Below are positions 17,731 through 27,453 of a stretch of DNA of 64,000 nucleotides, piece by piece. A model generated the notes under the pieces. It made no database searches. It worked only from the letters and a program-made list of their open reading frames with translations, and was not told the origin of the DNA. Origin of the DNA: AA29 sp041481445 (GTDB taxonomy: Bacteria; Acidobacteriota; Vicinamibacteria; Fen-336); NCBI GenBank assembly GCA_041481445.1, contig JBGPBV010000018.1:1-64000 (forward strand). Reading direction: 5' to 3'. The translations under genes and the position numbers were made by a program. The first letter of the stretch is position 1. Every line of letters starts with the position of its first letter.

Positions 17731-18945
17731 ATGCGTCGCATCAACCTCGACGCCTTCCGCATCGCCCGCCGCGGGACATCACGCGAGATCAACCGGCAGA
17801 TCGCGCTCAACCTCGTGCGCGCGAAGCAGCCGATTTCCCGGGCCGACCTCGCCCGCTTGATGGGCCTGCGGCGGGGCGCCGTCAGCCTGCTCGTGAACGA
17901 GCTCCTGACCTCGGGCCTGGTGTTCGAGGGAGCCAAGGGCGAGAGCAAGCGCGGGCGCAAGCCCATGCATCTCTACATCGAGACGCGCCGCCGCTTCGCG
18001 CTGGCCGTCGACATCAGCGCCAGCCACACCTCGATCATGGTCACGGACGTGCTCGGTCATCCGCTCCTGGAGGTGAACGAGTTCCCGACCGTGCGCCAGG
18101 CCCCGGTCCTGGTGAAGGAGCTGATCCGGCACCTGGGCCGCATCCGCCGCGAGCACCCGGAGTTCGGGGAGTGCGTCGGCCTGGGCGTGGTGGTGTCGGG
18201 GATGGTGGACATCGAGAGCGGACGGATCAAGTACTTCCCGACCATGGGCTGGCGGGACATGGACCTCGCGGAGCCGCTGCGGGCGGCGACCAAGCTGCCG
18301 GTGGTCATCGAGAACTCGGTCAAGGCCTGCGTGCTGGCCCAGGTCTGGGCCCTGGGCGCCGACACCCTGGGGGACGGCCCCATCGCGTTCGTGCACGTCT
18401 CCGACGGCGTGGGGGTGGGCATCGCGATCGACGGCAAGCTCCTCCGCGGCATACACAGCGTGGCGGGCGAGATCGGCCACGTGTCGCTGGACATGCACGG
18501 GCCCCGCTGCTCCTGCGGCCAGCAGGGCTGCTGGGAGGCCTACGTGTCGAAGCGCGCCACGGTGGCCCGCTACCTGGGGAACGACCTGTCCTGGCCGGCC
18601 TCGGGCCAGCCCGTGGACGTGACGCTGGACGACATCCTGGTCCGCGCCCGCGCGGGCGAGGCCCGCGCGCTCGAGACGCTGCGCGAGACCGGCTTCTACA
18701 TCGGCCGCGGGCTGGCCATCGTCGTCAAGGCCGTGGACCCGGGCCGGATCTACATGGAGGGCGAGATCACCGCGGCCTGGGACCTCATCGAGCCCGCCGT
18801 CCGCGAGGCCATGCGGGGCCAGGCGCTCATCAGCGAATGGGCGGAGACGGAGATCCGCACCGTCCCCCTCGGCGACCACCCCCGTCTGCGTGGCGCGGCC
18901 GCGCTCGTCAGCACGCCGACGTTCGCGGCGCCGATCGTGGCCTAG
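17731..18945 (+). CDS. xylR: ROK-family transcriptional regulator (XylR-like)
   Basis: 404 residues, ATG 17731 after CGGAGGGGG. Residues 15-80 form a winged helix-turn-helix (ISRADLARLMGLRRGAVSLL). The ROK kinase-like sugar-sensing domain follows, with the structural zinc motif GHVSLDMHGPRCSCGQQGCWE split over His, Cys and Cys positions. ROK repressors leave DNA when they bind the inducing sugar. It is divergent from xylFGH and convergent with the dehydratase gene, so it is the likely local regulator; the effector is presumably xylose. Confidence 0.88.
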   Translation: MRRINLDAFRIARRGTSREINRQIALNLVRAKQPISRADLARLMGLRRGAVSLLVNELLTSGLVFEGAKGESKRGRKPMHLYIETRRRFALAVDISASHTSIMVTDVLGHPLLEVNEFPTVRQAPVLVKELIRHLGRIRREHPEFGECVGLGVVVSGMVDIESGRIKYFPTMGWRDMDLAEPLRAATKLPVVIENSVKACVLAQVWALGADTLGDGPIAFVHVSDGVGVGIAIDGKLLRGIHSVAGEIGHVSLDMHGPRCSCGQQGCWEAYVSKRATVARYLGNDLSWPASGQPVDVTLDDILVRARAGEARALETLRETGFYIGRGLAIVVKAVDPGRIYMEGEITAAWDLIEPAVREAMRGQALISEWAETEIRTVPLGDHPRLRGAAALVSTPTFAAPIVA

Positions 18946-18965
18946 AGATCCGCGGGCCCCGGTCT

Positions 18966-20945
18966 TCAGTCCTCCCCGAGCGCCCGCCGTCCCGCCTCGA
19001 GGATCCTCACGATCCGGTCCACGTCGTAGACCGCCCCCGCCCAGGGCCCGCCGCTGGCGTCCTGGAGGGCGGCCCACAGGCGCGTGTCCGCGGGCAGGTC
19101 CGGATCGGGGGCGAGGTCGGGGTGGCGGGTGCGCGTGGCCAGCTCATCGTCGGCGGGCACGAGGGAGCCGTCGGCCTCGGGCCGGACGAAGTCGATCGTC
19201 CCCTCGAGGCCGCGGGTGTCGATGACCACACGGACGAGGTCGCCGTCGCGGAGGCGGCCGATCGGCCCCCCGGCCAGGGCCTCCGGCGCGACGTGCCCGA
19301 TGCAGGGCCCCGTCGAGACGCCCGAGAAGCGCGCGTCCGTCACCAGGGCGACGTCCTTGGCCAGGTCGAGGTAGCGCAGGGCGGCGGTGACCTGGTAGAC
19401 CTCCTCCATTCCCGTGCCGCGCGGGCCCAGGCCGGCGAGGACCAGGACCTCGCCCGGCCGGATCCCCGCCCCGCCCTGTCCCTTGATCGCGGCGATGGCC
19501 GCGCGCTCGCTCGTGAAGACGTGCGCGGGACCCAGGTGGCGGTAGACGCCGTCGGCGCCCAGGAGCCCCGGGTCGATGGCCGTGCTCTTCACGATCGCGC
19601 CCTCGGGCGCGAGGTTGCCGCCGAGGAAGCTGACGGTGCGGGCCAGGCCGCGGCGGCGGGCCGCCTCGGGAGAGAGGATCACGTCGTCGGGATCGACGCC
19701 GTCCGTCTCCTGGAGGCGCTCGCGCAGCCGCCGGCGCCGCTCGGATCCCTCCCACCATTCGAGGGTGGCCCCGAGCGTCTCGCCGGTGGCGGCGCGCGCG
19801 GAGAGGTCGAGAAGGCCGAGGCCGCGGAGATGGAGCATGACCTCGGGCACCCCGCCGGCCAGGAACACGCGCACGGTCGGATGGGGGCCGTTCGGCAGCG
19901 CGTCGACCAGCCGCGGCACCTGCTGGTTCGCCGCCTTCCACTCCGCGAGGGAGGGCGGCCGCAGAGAGGCGGCGTGCGCGATGGCGGGCAGGTGCAGCAG
20001 GAAGTTGGTGGACCCGCCGACGGCCGCGTACACCGCCATCGCGTTGCGGACGGCGGCGTCCGTGACCACGTCGCGGGCGGTCAGGCCGAGCGCGAGCTGC
20101 CGCGCCGCCGCCCGCGCCGAGCGCCGCGCCCCGTCCTTCCAGATCGGCTGGCCCGACGGGGCCAGCGCGGTGTGGGGCAGGGCGAGGCCGAGCGCCTCCG
20201 CCACGATCTGGGCCGTGGCCGCCGTCCCCAGGAACTGGCATCCCCCTCCCGGCGAGGCGCAGGCGCGGCAGCCGATCTCGCCGGCCTCGGCCAGCGTGAG
20301 GCGGCCGTGCGCGAAGCGCGCGCCGACGGTCTGGGCCTTGCCCGCGTCCTCGCCGTCACTGGCGGGAAGGGTCACGCCGCCGGGCACGATGACGGCGGGG
20401 AGGTCGCGGCTGGCGGCGAGGGCCATGGTCATCGCGGGCAGGCCCTTGTCGCAGGTGGCGACGCCGAGGACAGCCTTCCGCGTGGGCAGCGAGCGGATGA
20501 GCCGCCGGAGGACGATGGCGGCGTCGTTGCGGTAGGGAAGGCTGTCGAACATGCCGCTGGTGCCCTGGGTGCGCCCGTCGCAGGGATCGGTGCAGAAGGC
20601 GGCGAACGGGATGCCGCCCAGCGCGCGGATCTCCTCGGCCGCGGCCTGGACGAGCAGGCCGATCTCCCAGTGGCCGGTGTGGTAGCCCAGCGCGAGCGGG
20701 GTCCCGTCGGGGTTCCGCAGGCCCCCGAGCGTGCTCAGCACCAGCACCTCGGCGCGGCGCAGCTCCAAGGGCGCCCAGCCCATGCCGACGTCCTGCGACC
20801 ACCCGAAGACGTCGCCGCTCGGACGGTCGAGGAGGTCCGCCGGCTCGAGAGGCAGCGCGCCCGCCGGTCCCGGCTGGGAGGCTCGCACGTCGAAGAGGGA
20901 CTCGTCGCCGGAGTCGAGGACGCTCTCGAGTGGCGGCGCCTTCAT
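18966..20945 (-). CDS. IlvD/Edd-family sugar-acid dehydratase, YjhG/YagF (xylonate dehydratase) type
   Basis: 659 residues. Fe-S dependent dehydratases of this family remove water from sugar acids. Cluster-type cysteines lie in FCTDPCDGRTQG, GVATCDKGLPAM and EIGCRACASPGGGCQFLGT. Length and sequence fit the YjhG/YagF subgroup, which includes D-xylonate dehydratase, rather than IlvD or Edd. Eight bases separate it from the upstream FAH-family gene. With the beta-xylosidase and xylose-type transporter it points to xylonate to 2-keto-3-deoxy-xylonate conversion. Confidence 0.85.
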   Translation of the reverse strand: MKAPPLESVLDSGDESLFDVRASQPGPAGALPLEPADLLDRPSGDVFGWSQDVGMGWAPLELRRAEVLVLSTLGGLRNPDGTPLALGYHTGHWEIGLLVQAAAEEIRALGGIPFAAFCTDPCDGRTQGTSGMFDSLPYRNDAAIVLRRLIRSLPTRKAVLGVATCDKGLPAMTMALAASRDLPAVIVPGGVTLPASDGEDAGKAQTVGARFAHGRLTLAEAGEIGCRACASPGGGCQFLGTAATAQIVAEALGLALPHTALAPSGQPIWKDGARRSARAAARQLALGLTARDVVTDAAVRNAMAVYAAVGGSTNFLLHLPAIAHAASLRPPSLAEWKAANQQVPRLVDALPNGPHPTVRVFLAGGVPEVMLHLRGLGLLDLSARAATGETLGATLEWWEGSERRRRLRERLQETDGVDPDDVILSPEAARRRGLARTVSFLGGNLAPEGAIVKSTAIDPGLLGADGVYRHLGPAHVFTSERAAIAAIKGQGGAGIRPGEVLVLAGLGPRGTGMEEVYQVTAALRYLDLAKDVALVTDARFSGVSTGPCIGHVAPEALAGGPIGRLRDGDLVRVVIDTRGLEGTIDFVRPEADGSLVPADDELATRTRHPDLAPDPDLPADTRLWAALQDASGGPWAGAVYDVDRIVRILEAGRRALGED

Positions 20946-20953
20946 CCAGGCCC

Positions 20954-21841
20954 CTAGACGATCGCGACGGGGTTGTGCAGGGCGCCGATCGCCGGACAGG
21001 CGATGGTCACGACGTCGCCCTCTTCGAGGCCGACGGTCATCGGCTGGATGATGCCGGTGCCCGTGGAGAGCACGGTCCCCGCCGGGATCGGGTTCGACCG
21101 CCGCAGCCAATCGATCAGCTCGGGCAGGCGCCTCTTGAGCTGGCCGGTGCTGGCCGCGCCCGCGAAGACCTCGCGTCCCGCGCGCAGGACGCGGCACTCG
21201 AGCTCGAGGGCGTAGGGGTCGGGGACCTCGTCCGGGGTGACGATGACGGGCCCGAAGGCGAAGCAGCCGCGGTAGACCTTCGATTGCGGGAGGTAGAGGG
21301 GATTCTCCCGCTCGATGTCCCACGCGGAGACGTCGTTGGCGAGCGTGAAGCCGAGGACCGCCCCCGTGCCGCCCACGACCACGGCCATCTCCGGCTCGCT
21401 GGCCGTGAATCCCGAGTCCTGCCGGCGGCCGATGGGCTCGCCCGGTCCCACGCAGCGGGAGGCGGTGGCCTTGAAGAACAGCTCCGGCCGGTCCGCGGTG
21501 TAGACCTTGTCGTAGATGCCGGAGCCTTCCTCACGGAAATCCGCGCTGCGCCGGTAGGTGACACCGGCGCCCCACACCTCGGGCGGAGTGAGGGGCATGG
21601 TCAGCCGCCAGGGCGCCCGCCGGGCCTCCAGCGCGTCCCAGGCCACGCTCTCGAACGCGCGCGCCTCCTCCGCGGAGCGGATCCAGGCCTCGGCCTCCAC
21701 GCGCCCCTCCTCCACGGCGGTGAGGAGGTCGAGCGCGGTGGCCACCCCGCGGTGCGCCTCGGCCAGGACGAGCGCCGTGTCCTCGCGCAGGAGCCCGAGG
21801 CGGACCGCGCCCTCGCGCGTCACGACTTGAAGGATCCTCAC
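20954..21841 (-). CDS. Fumarylacetoacetate-hydrolase family protein, probable 2-keto-3-deoxy-pentonate dehydratase
   Basis: 295 residues from a GTG at 21841. The FAH fold is indicated by VWGAGVTYRRSADFR, FFKATASRCVGPGEPI, the metal-binding region around SEPEMAVVV and ANDVSAWDIE, and a C-terminal GTGIIQPM. The N-terminal third resembles the AraD1-type dehydratases that convert 2-keto-3-deoxy-arabonate or -xylonate to alpha-ketoglutarate semialdehyde. Position between a beta-xylosidase and a xylonate-type dehydratase supports that step in a Weimberg-type route. The precise substrate is inferred. Confidence 0.8.
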   Translation of the reverse strand: MRILQVVTREGAVRLGLLREDTALVLAEAHRGVATALDLLTAVEEGRVEAEAWIRSAEEARAFESVAWDALEARRAPWRLTMPLTPPEVWGAGVTYRRSADFREEGSGIYDKVYTADRPELFFKATASRCVGPGEPIGRRQDSGFTASEPEMAVVVGGTGAVLGFTLANDVSAWDIERENPLYLPQSKVYRGCFAFGPVIVTPDEVPDPYALELECRVLRAGREVFAGAASTGQLKRRLPELIDWLRRSNPIPAGTVLSTGTGIIQPMTVGLEEGDVVTIACPAIGALHNPVAIV

Positions 21842-21875
21842 GACCGGTCGCTCTCCATTCTCCCCCTCGGAGAGC

Positions 21876-24611
21876 CTACTGCACGTGGACGCGTCCGGTG
21901 AGCCGGACGTCGTGGCTCGAGGCCCCCGCCTGCACCTCGTAGTCCCCCGGCGACACCGCGAAGGCCTTGGAGGCGACGTCGTAGTGACCGAGGTCGGCCA
22001 GGGGCGTCAGCTTGAAGGCGACGCGCCTCTGCTCCCCGGGGGCCAGGCTCACCCGCTCGAGCCCGCGCAGCGACTTGATCGGCATCGGCACCTTGGAGGC
22101 GATCGCGCGCGTGTAGAGCTGGACGACCTCCGCTCCCGGCCGCGATCCCGTGTTCTTCACCGCCACCGAGACCTCGAACGGCTGCGGCGCGCCCACCCTC
22201 GCCCTGTCCACCCGGAGGTCCGAGTACTCGAAGCGCGTGTAGGAGAGCCCGTAGCCGAAGGGATAGAGCGGGTCTCCCTGGAAGTAGCGATAGGTCCGGC
22301 CCTTCATGTCGTAGTCGGCGAAGGGCGGGAGCTGGTCCACCGACCGGTAGAACGTGACGGGCAGCCGGCCGGAGGGATTGAAGTCGCCGAAGAGCACGTC
22401 CGCCACCGCGTTGCCGCCCCGCTGCCCGGGGTACCAGGCCAGGAGGATGGCGGGCAGGTTCTTCTGCGCCCACTCCACGGAGACGGCGGAGCCGGACATC
22501 AGCACGAAGACGACCGGCTTGCCCGTGGCCTGGAGAGCGTGCAGGAGCTTCTCCTGCGAAGCCGGGAGCGCGATGTCGGTGCGGTCGCCGCCCGCGAAGC
22601 CGGGGAAGGAGACCTTCATCTCCTCGCCCTCGACGTCCGCGGTGAGGCCGCCCACGAAGACGACGACGTCGGACGCGCGCGCGGCGTCGAGCGCCTCCTC
22701 GAGAGGCTCCTTCGCCCCGGGCGGGCGCCAGGCCAGGCGGACCTCGGAGTCCCGGATGCCTTCGAAGTACTCGAGGCGGACGTCGACCGGCTGGCCCGCC
22801 TCGAGGTCGACGGACGCGCTCTTGGCGTGGGCCCGGGGCGCGATCGCCCAGTCGTCGATGACGCGGCGGCCCCCGACGTCCAGACGGAAGCCGTCGTCGC
22901 CGGTGACGGAGACCTCGTAGGTCCCGGTCACGGGCGGCAGGAGCCGCCCCGTCCAGCGCACCGAGAAGTCGTCCTCCGGCATCGCGCGGTCGGCCGGGAG
23001 CTCGCCACGCGCCACCATGTCCGCCGTGGGCGAGATCCCGCGGTCCCATCGGAACCCGACGGTGGGATCGATGCGCGTCATCATCGGCTCGCCCTGCAGC
23101 TCGCGCCCGCGGAAGTACTCGCCCTTCAGGCCGGGCGTGCCGTCGCCGGGGCCCGTGCGCAGGTAGGTGGACTCGATGACGGGCAGGGCGCGCGGGTCCT
23201 GGCGTCCTTCGACCAGGTCGGCACCGCGCGCGAAGATCACCTTCGTGCCCGGGCCCACCCCGGCGCGGATGCCGGCCAGCACGGTCACCGGCCTGGTGGG
23301 CGTGCCGTAGTAGTTGCCGAGCAGCGTCTGCAGGTCGTCCGCGTTGGGACCGATGACGGCGATCGTCTTCGTGTCGCGCGAGAGGGGGAGGATCCCGTCG
23401 TTCTTCAGCAGGACGATCGACTCCTGGGCCATGCGGCGGGCCAGGCGGTCGTTCGTCTCCGACTGGTTCACGCGGTACGGGATCTGGGCGTACTTCACGC
23501 GCTCGGGCGGGTCGAACAGGCCGAGCCTCATCCGCGCGAGCATGAGCCGGCGCACCGCGGTGTCGATCTCCGCCTCCTTGATGAGCCCCTTCTCCACCGC
23601 CTCCGGCAGGGCGCGGTAGCTCAGGCCGGTGGGGGCGGGGAGGGTGGCCGTCACCGTCCCGCACTCGAGGTCGCAGCCGTTGCCCACGGCGAGGGCGGCT
23701 GCCTCCGCCGGCGTGGCCACGATCTTGTGGTGGAGGTGGATGTCGTCGATGGCGCCGCAGTCGGAGACGACGTAGCCGTCGAACCGCCAGTCCTTGCGCA
23801 GGATGTCGGTGAGCAGGCGGCGGCTGGCGGAGGCGGACTCGCCGTTGACGCGGTTGTAGGCCCCCATGACCGAATCGGCATGACCCTCCGCGATGAGCGC
23901 GCGGAACGCGGGCAGGTAGGTCTCGTAGAGGTCGCGCTCGCTCGGGTGCACGTCGAACGAGTGGCGCTCGGGCTCCGGCCCGCTGTGCACGGCGAAGTGC
24001 TTGGCGGTGGCCACCACCTTCAGGTACTTCGGGTCGTCTCCCTGCAGGCCCTTCACGAACTCCACGCCCATGCGCCCGGTGAGGTAGGGGTCCTCGCCGT
24101 AGGTCTCCTGGCCGCGGCCCCAGCGCGGGTCACGGAAGATGTTGATGTTCGGGGACCAGAAGGTCAGGCCGCGATAGCGGCCGCGATCGCCCTTGCGCAC
24201 GAACTCGTGGTGCTTGGCCCGGGCCTCGTCCGATATCGCGGTGGCCACCTCGCGCATGAGCGCGGTGTCGAAGGACGCGGCCAGGCCGATGGCCTGCGGG
24301 AAGACGGTGGCGGGGCCGGCCCGGGCGACGCCATGGAGGCACTCGTTCCACCACTCGTAGGACGGGACGCCGAGCCGCTCGATCGCGGGCGCGTCGTTGA
24401 CCATCTGCGAGACCTTCTCCGCGAGGGTCATGCGCGACACGAGGTCGGCCGCGCGCGCCTCGAACCCGACGTCGGGGTCCAGATAGGCGGGACCCTTGGC
24501 GGCTTCGGGCGGCGTGGACGACGGCCGGGCCAGTCCCGCGACACCCAGCACGACCAGGGCGGCGAGGCCGGCTCCCGGCAGGACGCGCGTGAGGGATCGT
24601 CTCTGTCTCAT
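21876..24611 (-). CDS. Secreted GH3 beta-xylosidase/glucosidase with PA14 insert
   Basis: 911 residues from ATG 24611; a GTG at 24623 lies in the predicted -10 box, so the shorter form is preferred. An N-terminal hydrophobic segment indicates export. The GH3 catalytic domain has nucleophile D284 in YVVSDCGAIDD, and EWWNECLHGVAR with HFAVHSGPEPERHSFD favour the beta-xylosidase branch. A PA14 domain (about 490-620) is inserted in the second domain. A fibronectin-III-like C-terminal domain ends the chain. It should release xylose for the neighbouring importer and oxidative pathway. Confidence 0.88.
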   Translation of the reverse strand: MRQRRSLTRVLPGAGLAALVVLGVAGLARPSSTPPEAAKGPAYLDPDVGFEARAADLVSRMTLAEKVSQMVNDAPAIERLGVPSYEWWNECLHGVARAGPATVFPQAIGLAASFDTALMREVATAISDEARAKHHEFVRKGDRGRYRGLTFWSPNINIFRDPRWGRGQETYGEDPYLTGRMGVEFVKGLQGDDPKYLKVVATAKHFAVHSGPEPERHSFDVHPSERDLYETYLPAFRALIAEGHADSVMGAYNRVNGESASASRRLLTDILRKDWRFDGYVVSDCGAIDDIHLHHKIVATPAEAAALAVGNGCDLECGTVTATLPAPTGLSYRALPEAVEKGLIKEAEIDTAVRRLMLARMRLGLFDPPERVKYAQIPYRVNQSETNDRLARRMAQESIVLLKNDGILPLSRDTKTIAVIGPNADDLQTLLGNYYGTPTRPVTVLAGIRAGVGPGTKVIFARGADLVEGRQDPRALPVIESTYLRTGPGDGTPGLKGEYFRGRELQGEPMMTRIDPTVGFRWDRGISPTADMVARGELPADRAMPEDDFSVRWTGRLLPPVTGTYEVSVTGDDGFRLDVGGRRVIDDWAIAPRAHAKSASVDLEAGQPVDVRLEYFEGIRDSEVRLAWRPPGAKEPLEEALDAARASDVVVFVGGLTADVEGEEMKVSFPGFAGGDRTDIALPASQEKLLHALQATGKPVVFVLMSGSAVSVEWAQKNLPAILLAWYPGQRGGNAVADVLFGDFNPSGRLPVTFYRSVDQLPPFADYDMKGRTYRYFQGDPLYPFGYGLSYTRFEYSDLRVDRARVGAPQPFEVSVAVKNTGSRPGAEVVQLYTRAIASKVPMPIKSLRGLERVSLAPGEQRRVAFKLTPLADLGHYDVASKAFAVSPGDYEVQAGASSHDVRLTGRVHVQ

Positions 24612-24619
24612 CGGTCGAT

Positions 24620-24648
24620 ACACTATTTTCGAGATCCAGGGCTGTCAA
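24620..24648 (-). promoter_or_regulatory. Sigma-70-like promoter of the xylosidase operon
   Basis: Minus strand: TTGACA (24648-24643), exactly 17 bases, then TAGTGT (24625-24620). The predicted start point lies about two bases before the ATG at 24611, and there is no ribosome-binding site, so a leaderless transcript is likely. Confidence 0.6.
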
Positions 24649-24697
24649 TCACTTCCGCGGGTCTCGGCCCAGGGGGAAGTCCAGTAACATTCCCCGG

Positions 24698-26425
24698 ATG
24701 CGCGTCCGGCGCGTCCTCTTCCTCCTCGTGGCCGGCCTGATCGCGCTGCGCGCGCGCCCCGCCCGCACCGCCGCCCCCGCCGCGGACGGAGGCGGCCTCG
24801 GCTTTTCCTTCACCGAGACGGCGGGCGCGGCCGGATTGACCGCGGTCACCGTCTTCGGCGGGAAGGACGTGAACCACTACCTGCTGGAGACGACGGGCAC
24901 CGGCGTGGCGCTCTTCGATTTCGACGGTGACGGCCGCCTCGACGTCTTCCTCGTGAACGGCACCACGCTCGAAGGCTTCCCGAAGGGGCAGGAGCCCACC
25001 CACCATCTCTACCGCAACCGCGGCGACGGCACCTTCGAGGACGTCACCCGGCGCGCCGGCCTCGCCCAGAGCGGGTGGGGCCAGGGCGTCTGCGCGGGCG
25101 ACTACGACAACGACGGGCACGAGGACCTCTACGTCACCTCCTACGGCCAGAACCGCCTCTTCCACAACCGCGGGGACGGGACCTTCGAGGACGTGACGGC
25201 GAAGGCGGGCCTGAGGAACCCTCCGGACCGGAAGACGCGTTGGGGGACTGGGTGCGCGTTCCTCGACTACGACCGCGACGGCCGGCTCGACCTGCTCGCC
25301 GCCAACTACATCGACCTCGACCTGGCGACGGCGCCGACGCCGGACAGCGGCCTGTGCCGCTACAAGGGCGTGAAGGTGGCCTGCGGGCCGCCCGGGCTGA
25401 AGGGCGGCAAGAACGTGCTCTACCACAACCGGGGCGACGGCACCTTCGAGGACGTCTCGGACAAGACCGGGATCACGCGCGCCAGCGGCACCTACGGCCT
25501 CGGCGTGAGCACGCTCGACTTCGACGACGACGGCTGGGTGGACGCCTACGTCGCCAACGACTCCAACCCGAGCACGCTCTACCGCAACAACCACGACGGG
25601 ACCTTCACCGACGTCGCCGTCACCTCCGGGTGCGCCTACAGCCAGGACGGCAAGCCCCAGGCGGGCATGGGCGTCGCCATCGGCGACTACGACCACAACG
25701 GGACGATGGACATCTTCAAGACGAACTTCGCGGGCGACACCTCCACCCTGTACTCGAACAGCGGCAAGGGATTCTGCGACGATCGGACCTTCGCGGCCGG
25801 GATCGGGGTGAACACCCGCTGGCTGGGTTGGGCCACCGCCTTCGTCGACCTCGGCAACGACGGCTGGCTCGACATCTTCCTCGCCAACGGCCACGTCTAC
25901 CCCGAGGTCGCGCAGCTCAAGACGGAGGCGGCCTACGAGCAGCGCAAGGTCGTGTACTTCAACCGGGGCGACGGGCGCTTCGAGGACGTGACCGAGCGCC
26001 TGGGCCCGCCGCTCACCACGCCTCGCGCCGCGCGCGGCGCCGGCTTCGGCGACGTCGACAACGACGGCGACGTGGACATCGTGGTCAGCAACGTCAACGC
26101 GCCGCCGGACTTCTTCCGCACCGAGACCGAGCCGGGCCGGCACTGGCTGCTCGTGAAGCTGGTGGGGACGGTGTCGAACCGCAGCGCGATCGGCGCCCGC
26201 GTCGGCTGCACCGCCTCCGGCTTCACGCAGTGGCAGGAGGTCCGCGGGGGCGGCAGCTACATCTCGCAGAACGACCTGCGGGTCCACTTCGGGCTGGGCG
26301 CGGCCGCGCGCGTCGAGCGGCTGTGGGTCAGATGGCCGAGCGGTCTCGAAGAGGAGTGGCGTGACGTGCCCGCCGACCAGATCCTGACCGTCCGGGAAGG
26401 CGGCGGGACGAAGGCGGCGCGATGA
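24698..26425 (+). CDS. Secreted ASPIC/UnbV FG-GAP repeat protein (CRTAC1-like), copy A
   Basis: 575 residues with an N-terminal signal peptide (about 1-25). Numerous FG-GAP/VCBS-type repeats carry calcium-binding loops such as DFDGDGRLD, DYDNDGHED, DYDRDGRLD and DVDNDGDVD. The C-terminal ASPIC/UnbV domain is marked by RSAIGARV, GGSYISQNDLRVHFGLG and VRWPSG. Such proteins form extracellular beta-propellers; the molecular role is unknown. The next gene starts within its stop codon (ATGA). Confidence 0.88.
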   Translation: MRVRRVLFLLVAGLIALRARPARTAAPAADGGGLGFSFTETAGAAGLTAVTVFGGKDVNHYLLETTGTGVALFDFDGDGRLDVFLVNGTTLEGFPKGQEPTHHLYRNRGDGTFEDVTRRAGLAQSGWGQGVCAGDYDNDGHEDLYVTSYGQNRLFHNRGDGTFEDVTAKAGLRNPPDRKTRWGTGCAFLDYDRDGRLDLLAANYIDLDLATAPTPDSGLCRYKGVKVACGPPGLKGGKNVLYHNRGDGTFEDVSDKTGITRASGTYGLGVSTLDFDDDGWVDAYVANDSNPSTLYRNNHDGTFTDVAVTSGCAYSQDGKPQAGMGVAIGDYDHNGTMDIFKTNFAGDTSTLYSNSGKGFCDDRTFAAGIGVNTRWLGWATAFVDLGNDGWLDIFLANGHVYPEVAQLKTEAAYEQRKVVYFNRGDGRFEDVTERLGPPLTTPRAARGAGFGDVDNDGDVDIVVSNVNAPPDFFRTETEPGRHWLLVKLVGTVSNRSAIGARVGCTASGFTQWQEVRGGGSYISQNDLRVHFGLGAAARVERLWVRWPSGLEEEWRDVPADQILTVREGGGTKAAR

Positions 26426-27453
26426 GGCGACCCCGGGTGGCGGAGGTGGCCCTGCTGATGTCGCTGCCCGCCCTGGGCCTCGCCCAGTCCCCGTCTCCGA
26501 TCCCGTCTCCCGCGCCTGATCCGGTGGCGCAGGCGGTGGCGGAGGCGCGCCGCGCGATCGACGGCGGCCGCCCGGTGGAGGCGCTCGCGATCCTGAAGGC
26601 GGCCCCGGCCGCCGACCCGCGCGTCCGCGTCGCCACCGGCGTCGCGCACTATCACGCGAGCGATCCCGTGCACGCGATCGAGCAGCTCGCGGGCGTCCTC
26701 GACGCGCTCGCGCCCGACTCCGCCGAGCGGCGCGAGGCGGTGCAGGTCCTGGGCCTGTCCCAGTACCTGGCCGGCCACCTCGCGGAGGCGATCCCGCTGC
26801 TCGAGCAGACGCGCGCGTTCGCGCCCGAGAGCTCCGAGCTGGCCTACGTGCTCGGCATGGCCTACATCCAGACGCAGAAGCCCGATCGGGCGCGGGAGAC
26901 CTGGGCCCGCGCCTTCCATGTCCCTCCCGATTCCGCCGCCGCGCGGCTGCTCGCCGCGCAGATGATGGTGCGCGCGGAGATGGAGGAGATGGCGCGGGCC
27001 GAGCTCCTGGCCGCGCTCCAGAAGGACCCGCGGCTGCCCCAGGCCAACCTGCTCCTGGGCCAGGCCGCCCTGTTCCGCGGGCGGCTCGAGGAGGCGATCG
27101 CGCTGTTCGGCAAGGAGCTCGAGACGAGCCCCGCCAGCGCGATGGCGTTCTACGGCCTGGGCGACGCCTACCTTCGGCAGCGGGAATGGGACAAGGCCCT
27201 GGACGCGCTCCAGCGCTCGGTGTGGCTCAACCCGTACTTCAGCGGGCCCTACATCCTCATGGGCAAGGCCTACCAGGCCAAGGGCGACCGCGCGGCCGCG
27301 GAGGGGATGCTCCGGCGCGCGATCGGCTACGACCCGAACAACAAGGCCGCGCACTACCTGCGGGCCCAGGTGCTCCAGCAGCTCGGGCGGGCGGAGGAGG
27401 CGCGCCAGGAGTTCGAGACGGCCGAGCGCCTGCCGGGCGCGGCCGAGCGGTGA
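26422..27453 (+). CDS. Secreted TPR protein between two ASPIC proteins
   Basis: 343 residues with a signal peptide (about 1-22, ending in LGLAQ). From about residue 35 to the end it consists of tetratricopeptide repeats, for example AMAFYGLGDAYLRQREWDKA and SGPYILMGKAYQAKGDRAAA. It overlaps both neighbours at ATGA (start) and GTGA (stop), so the three genes are one translational unit. A scaffold or adaptor role for the flanking propeller proteins is inferred. Confidence 0.85.
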   Translation: MRRPRVAEVALLMSLPALGLAQSPSPIPSPAPDPVAQAVAEARRAIDGGRPVEALAILKAAPAADPRVRVATGVAHYHASDPVHAIEQLAGVLDALAPDSAERREAVQVLGLSQYLAGHLAEAIPLLEQTRAFAPESSELAYVLGMAYIQTQKPDRARETWARAFHVPPDSAAARLLAAQMMVRAEMEEMARAELLAALQKDPRLPQANLLLGQAALFRGRLEEAIALFGKELETSPASAMAFYGLGDAYLRQREWDKALDALQRSVWLNPYFSGPYILMGKAYQAKGDRAAAEGMLRRAIGYDPNNKAAHYLRAQVLQQLGRAEEARQEFETAERLPGAAER

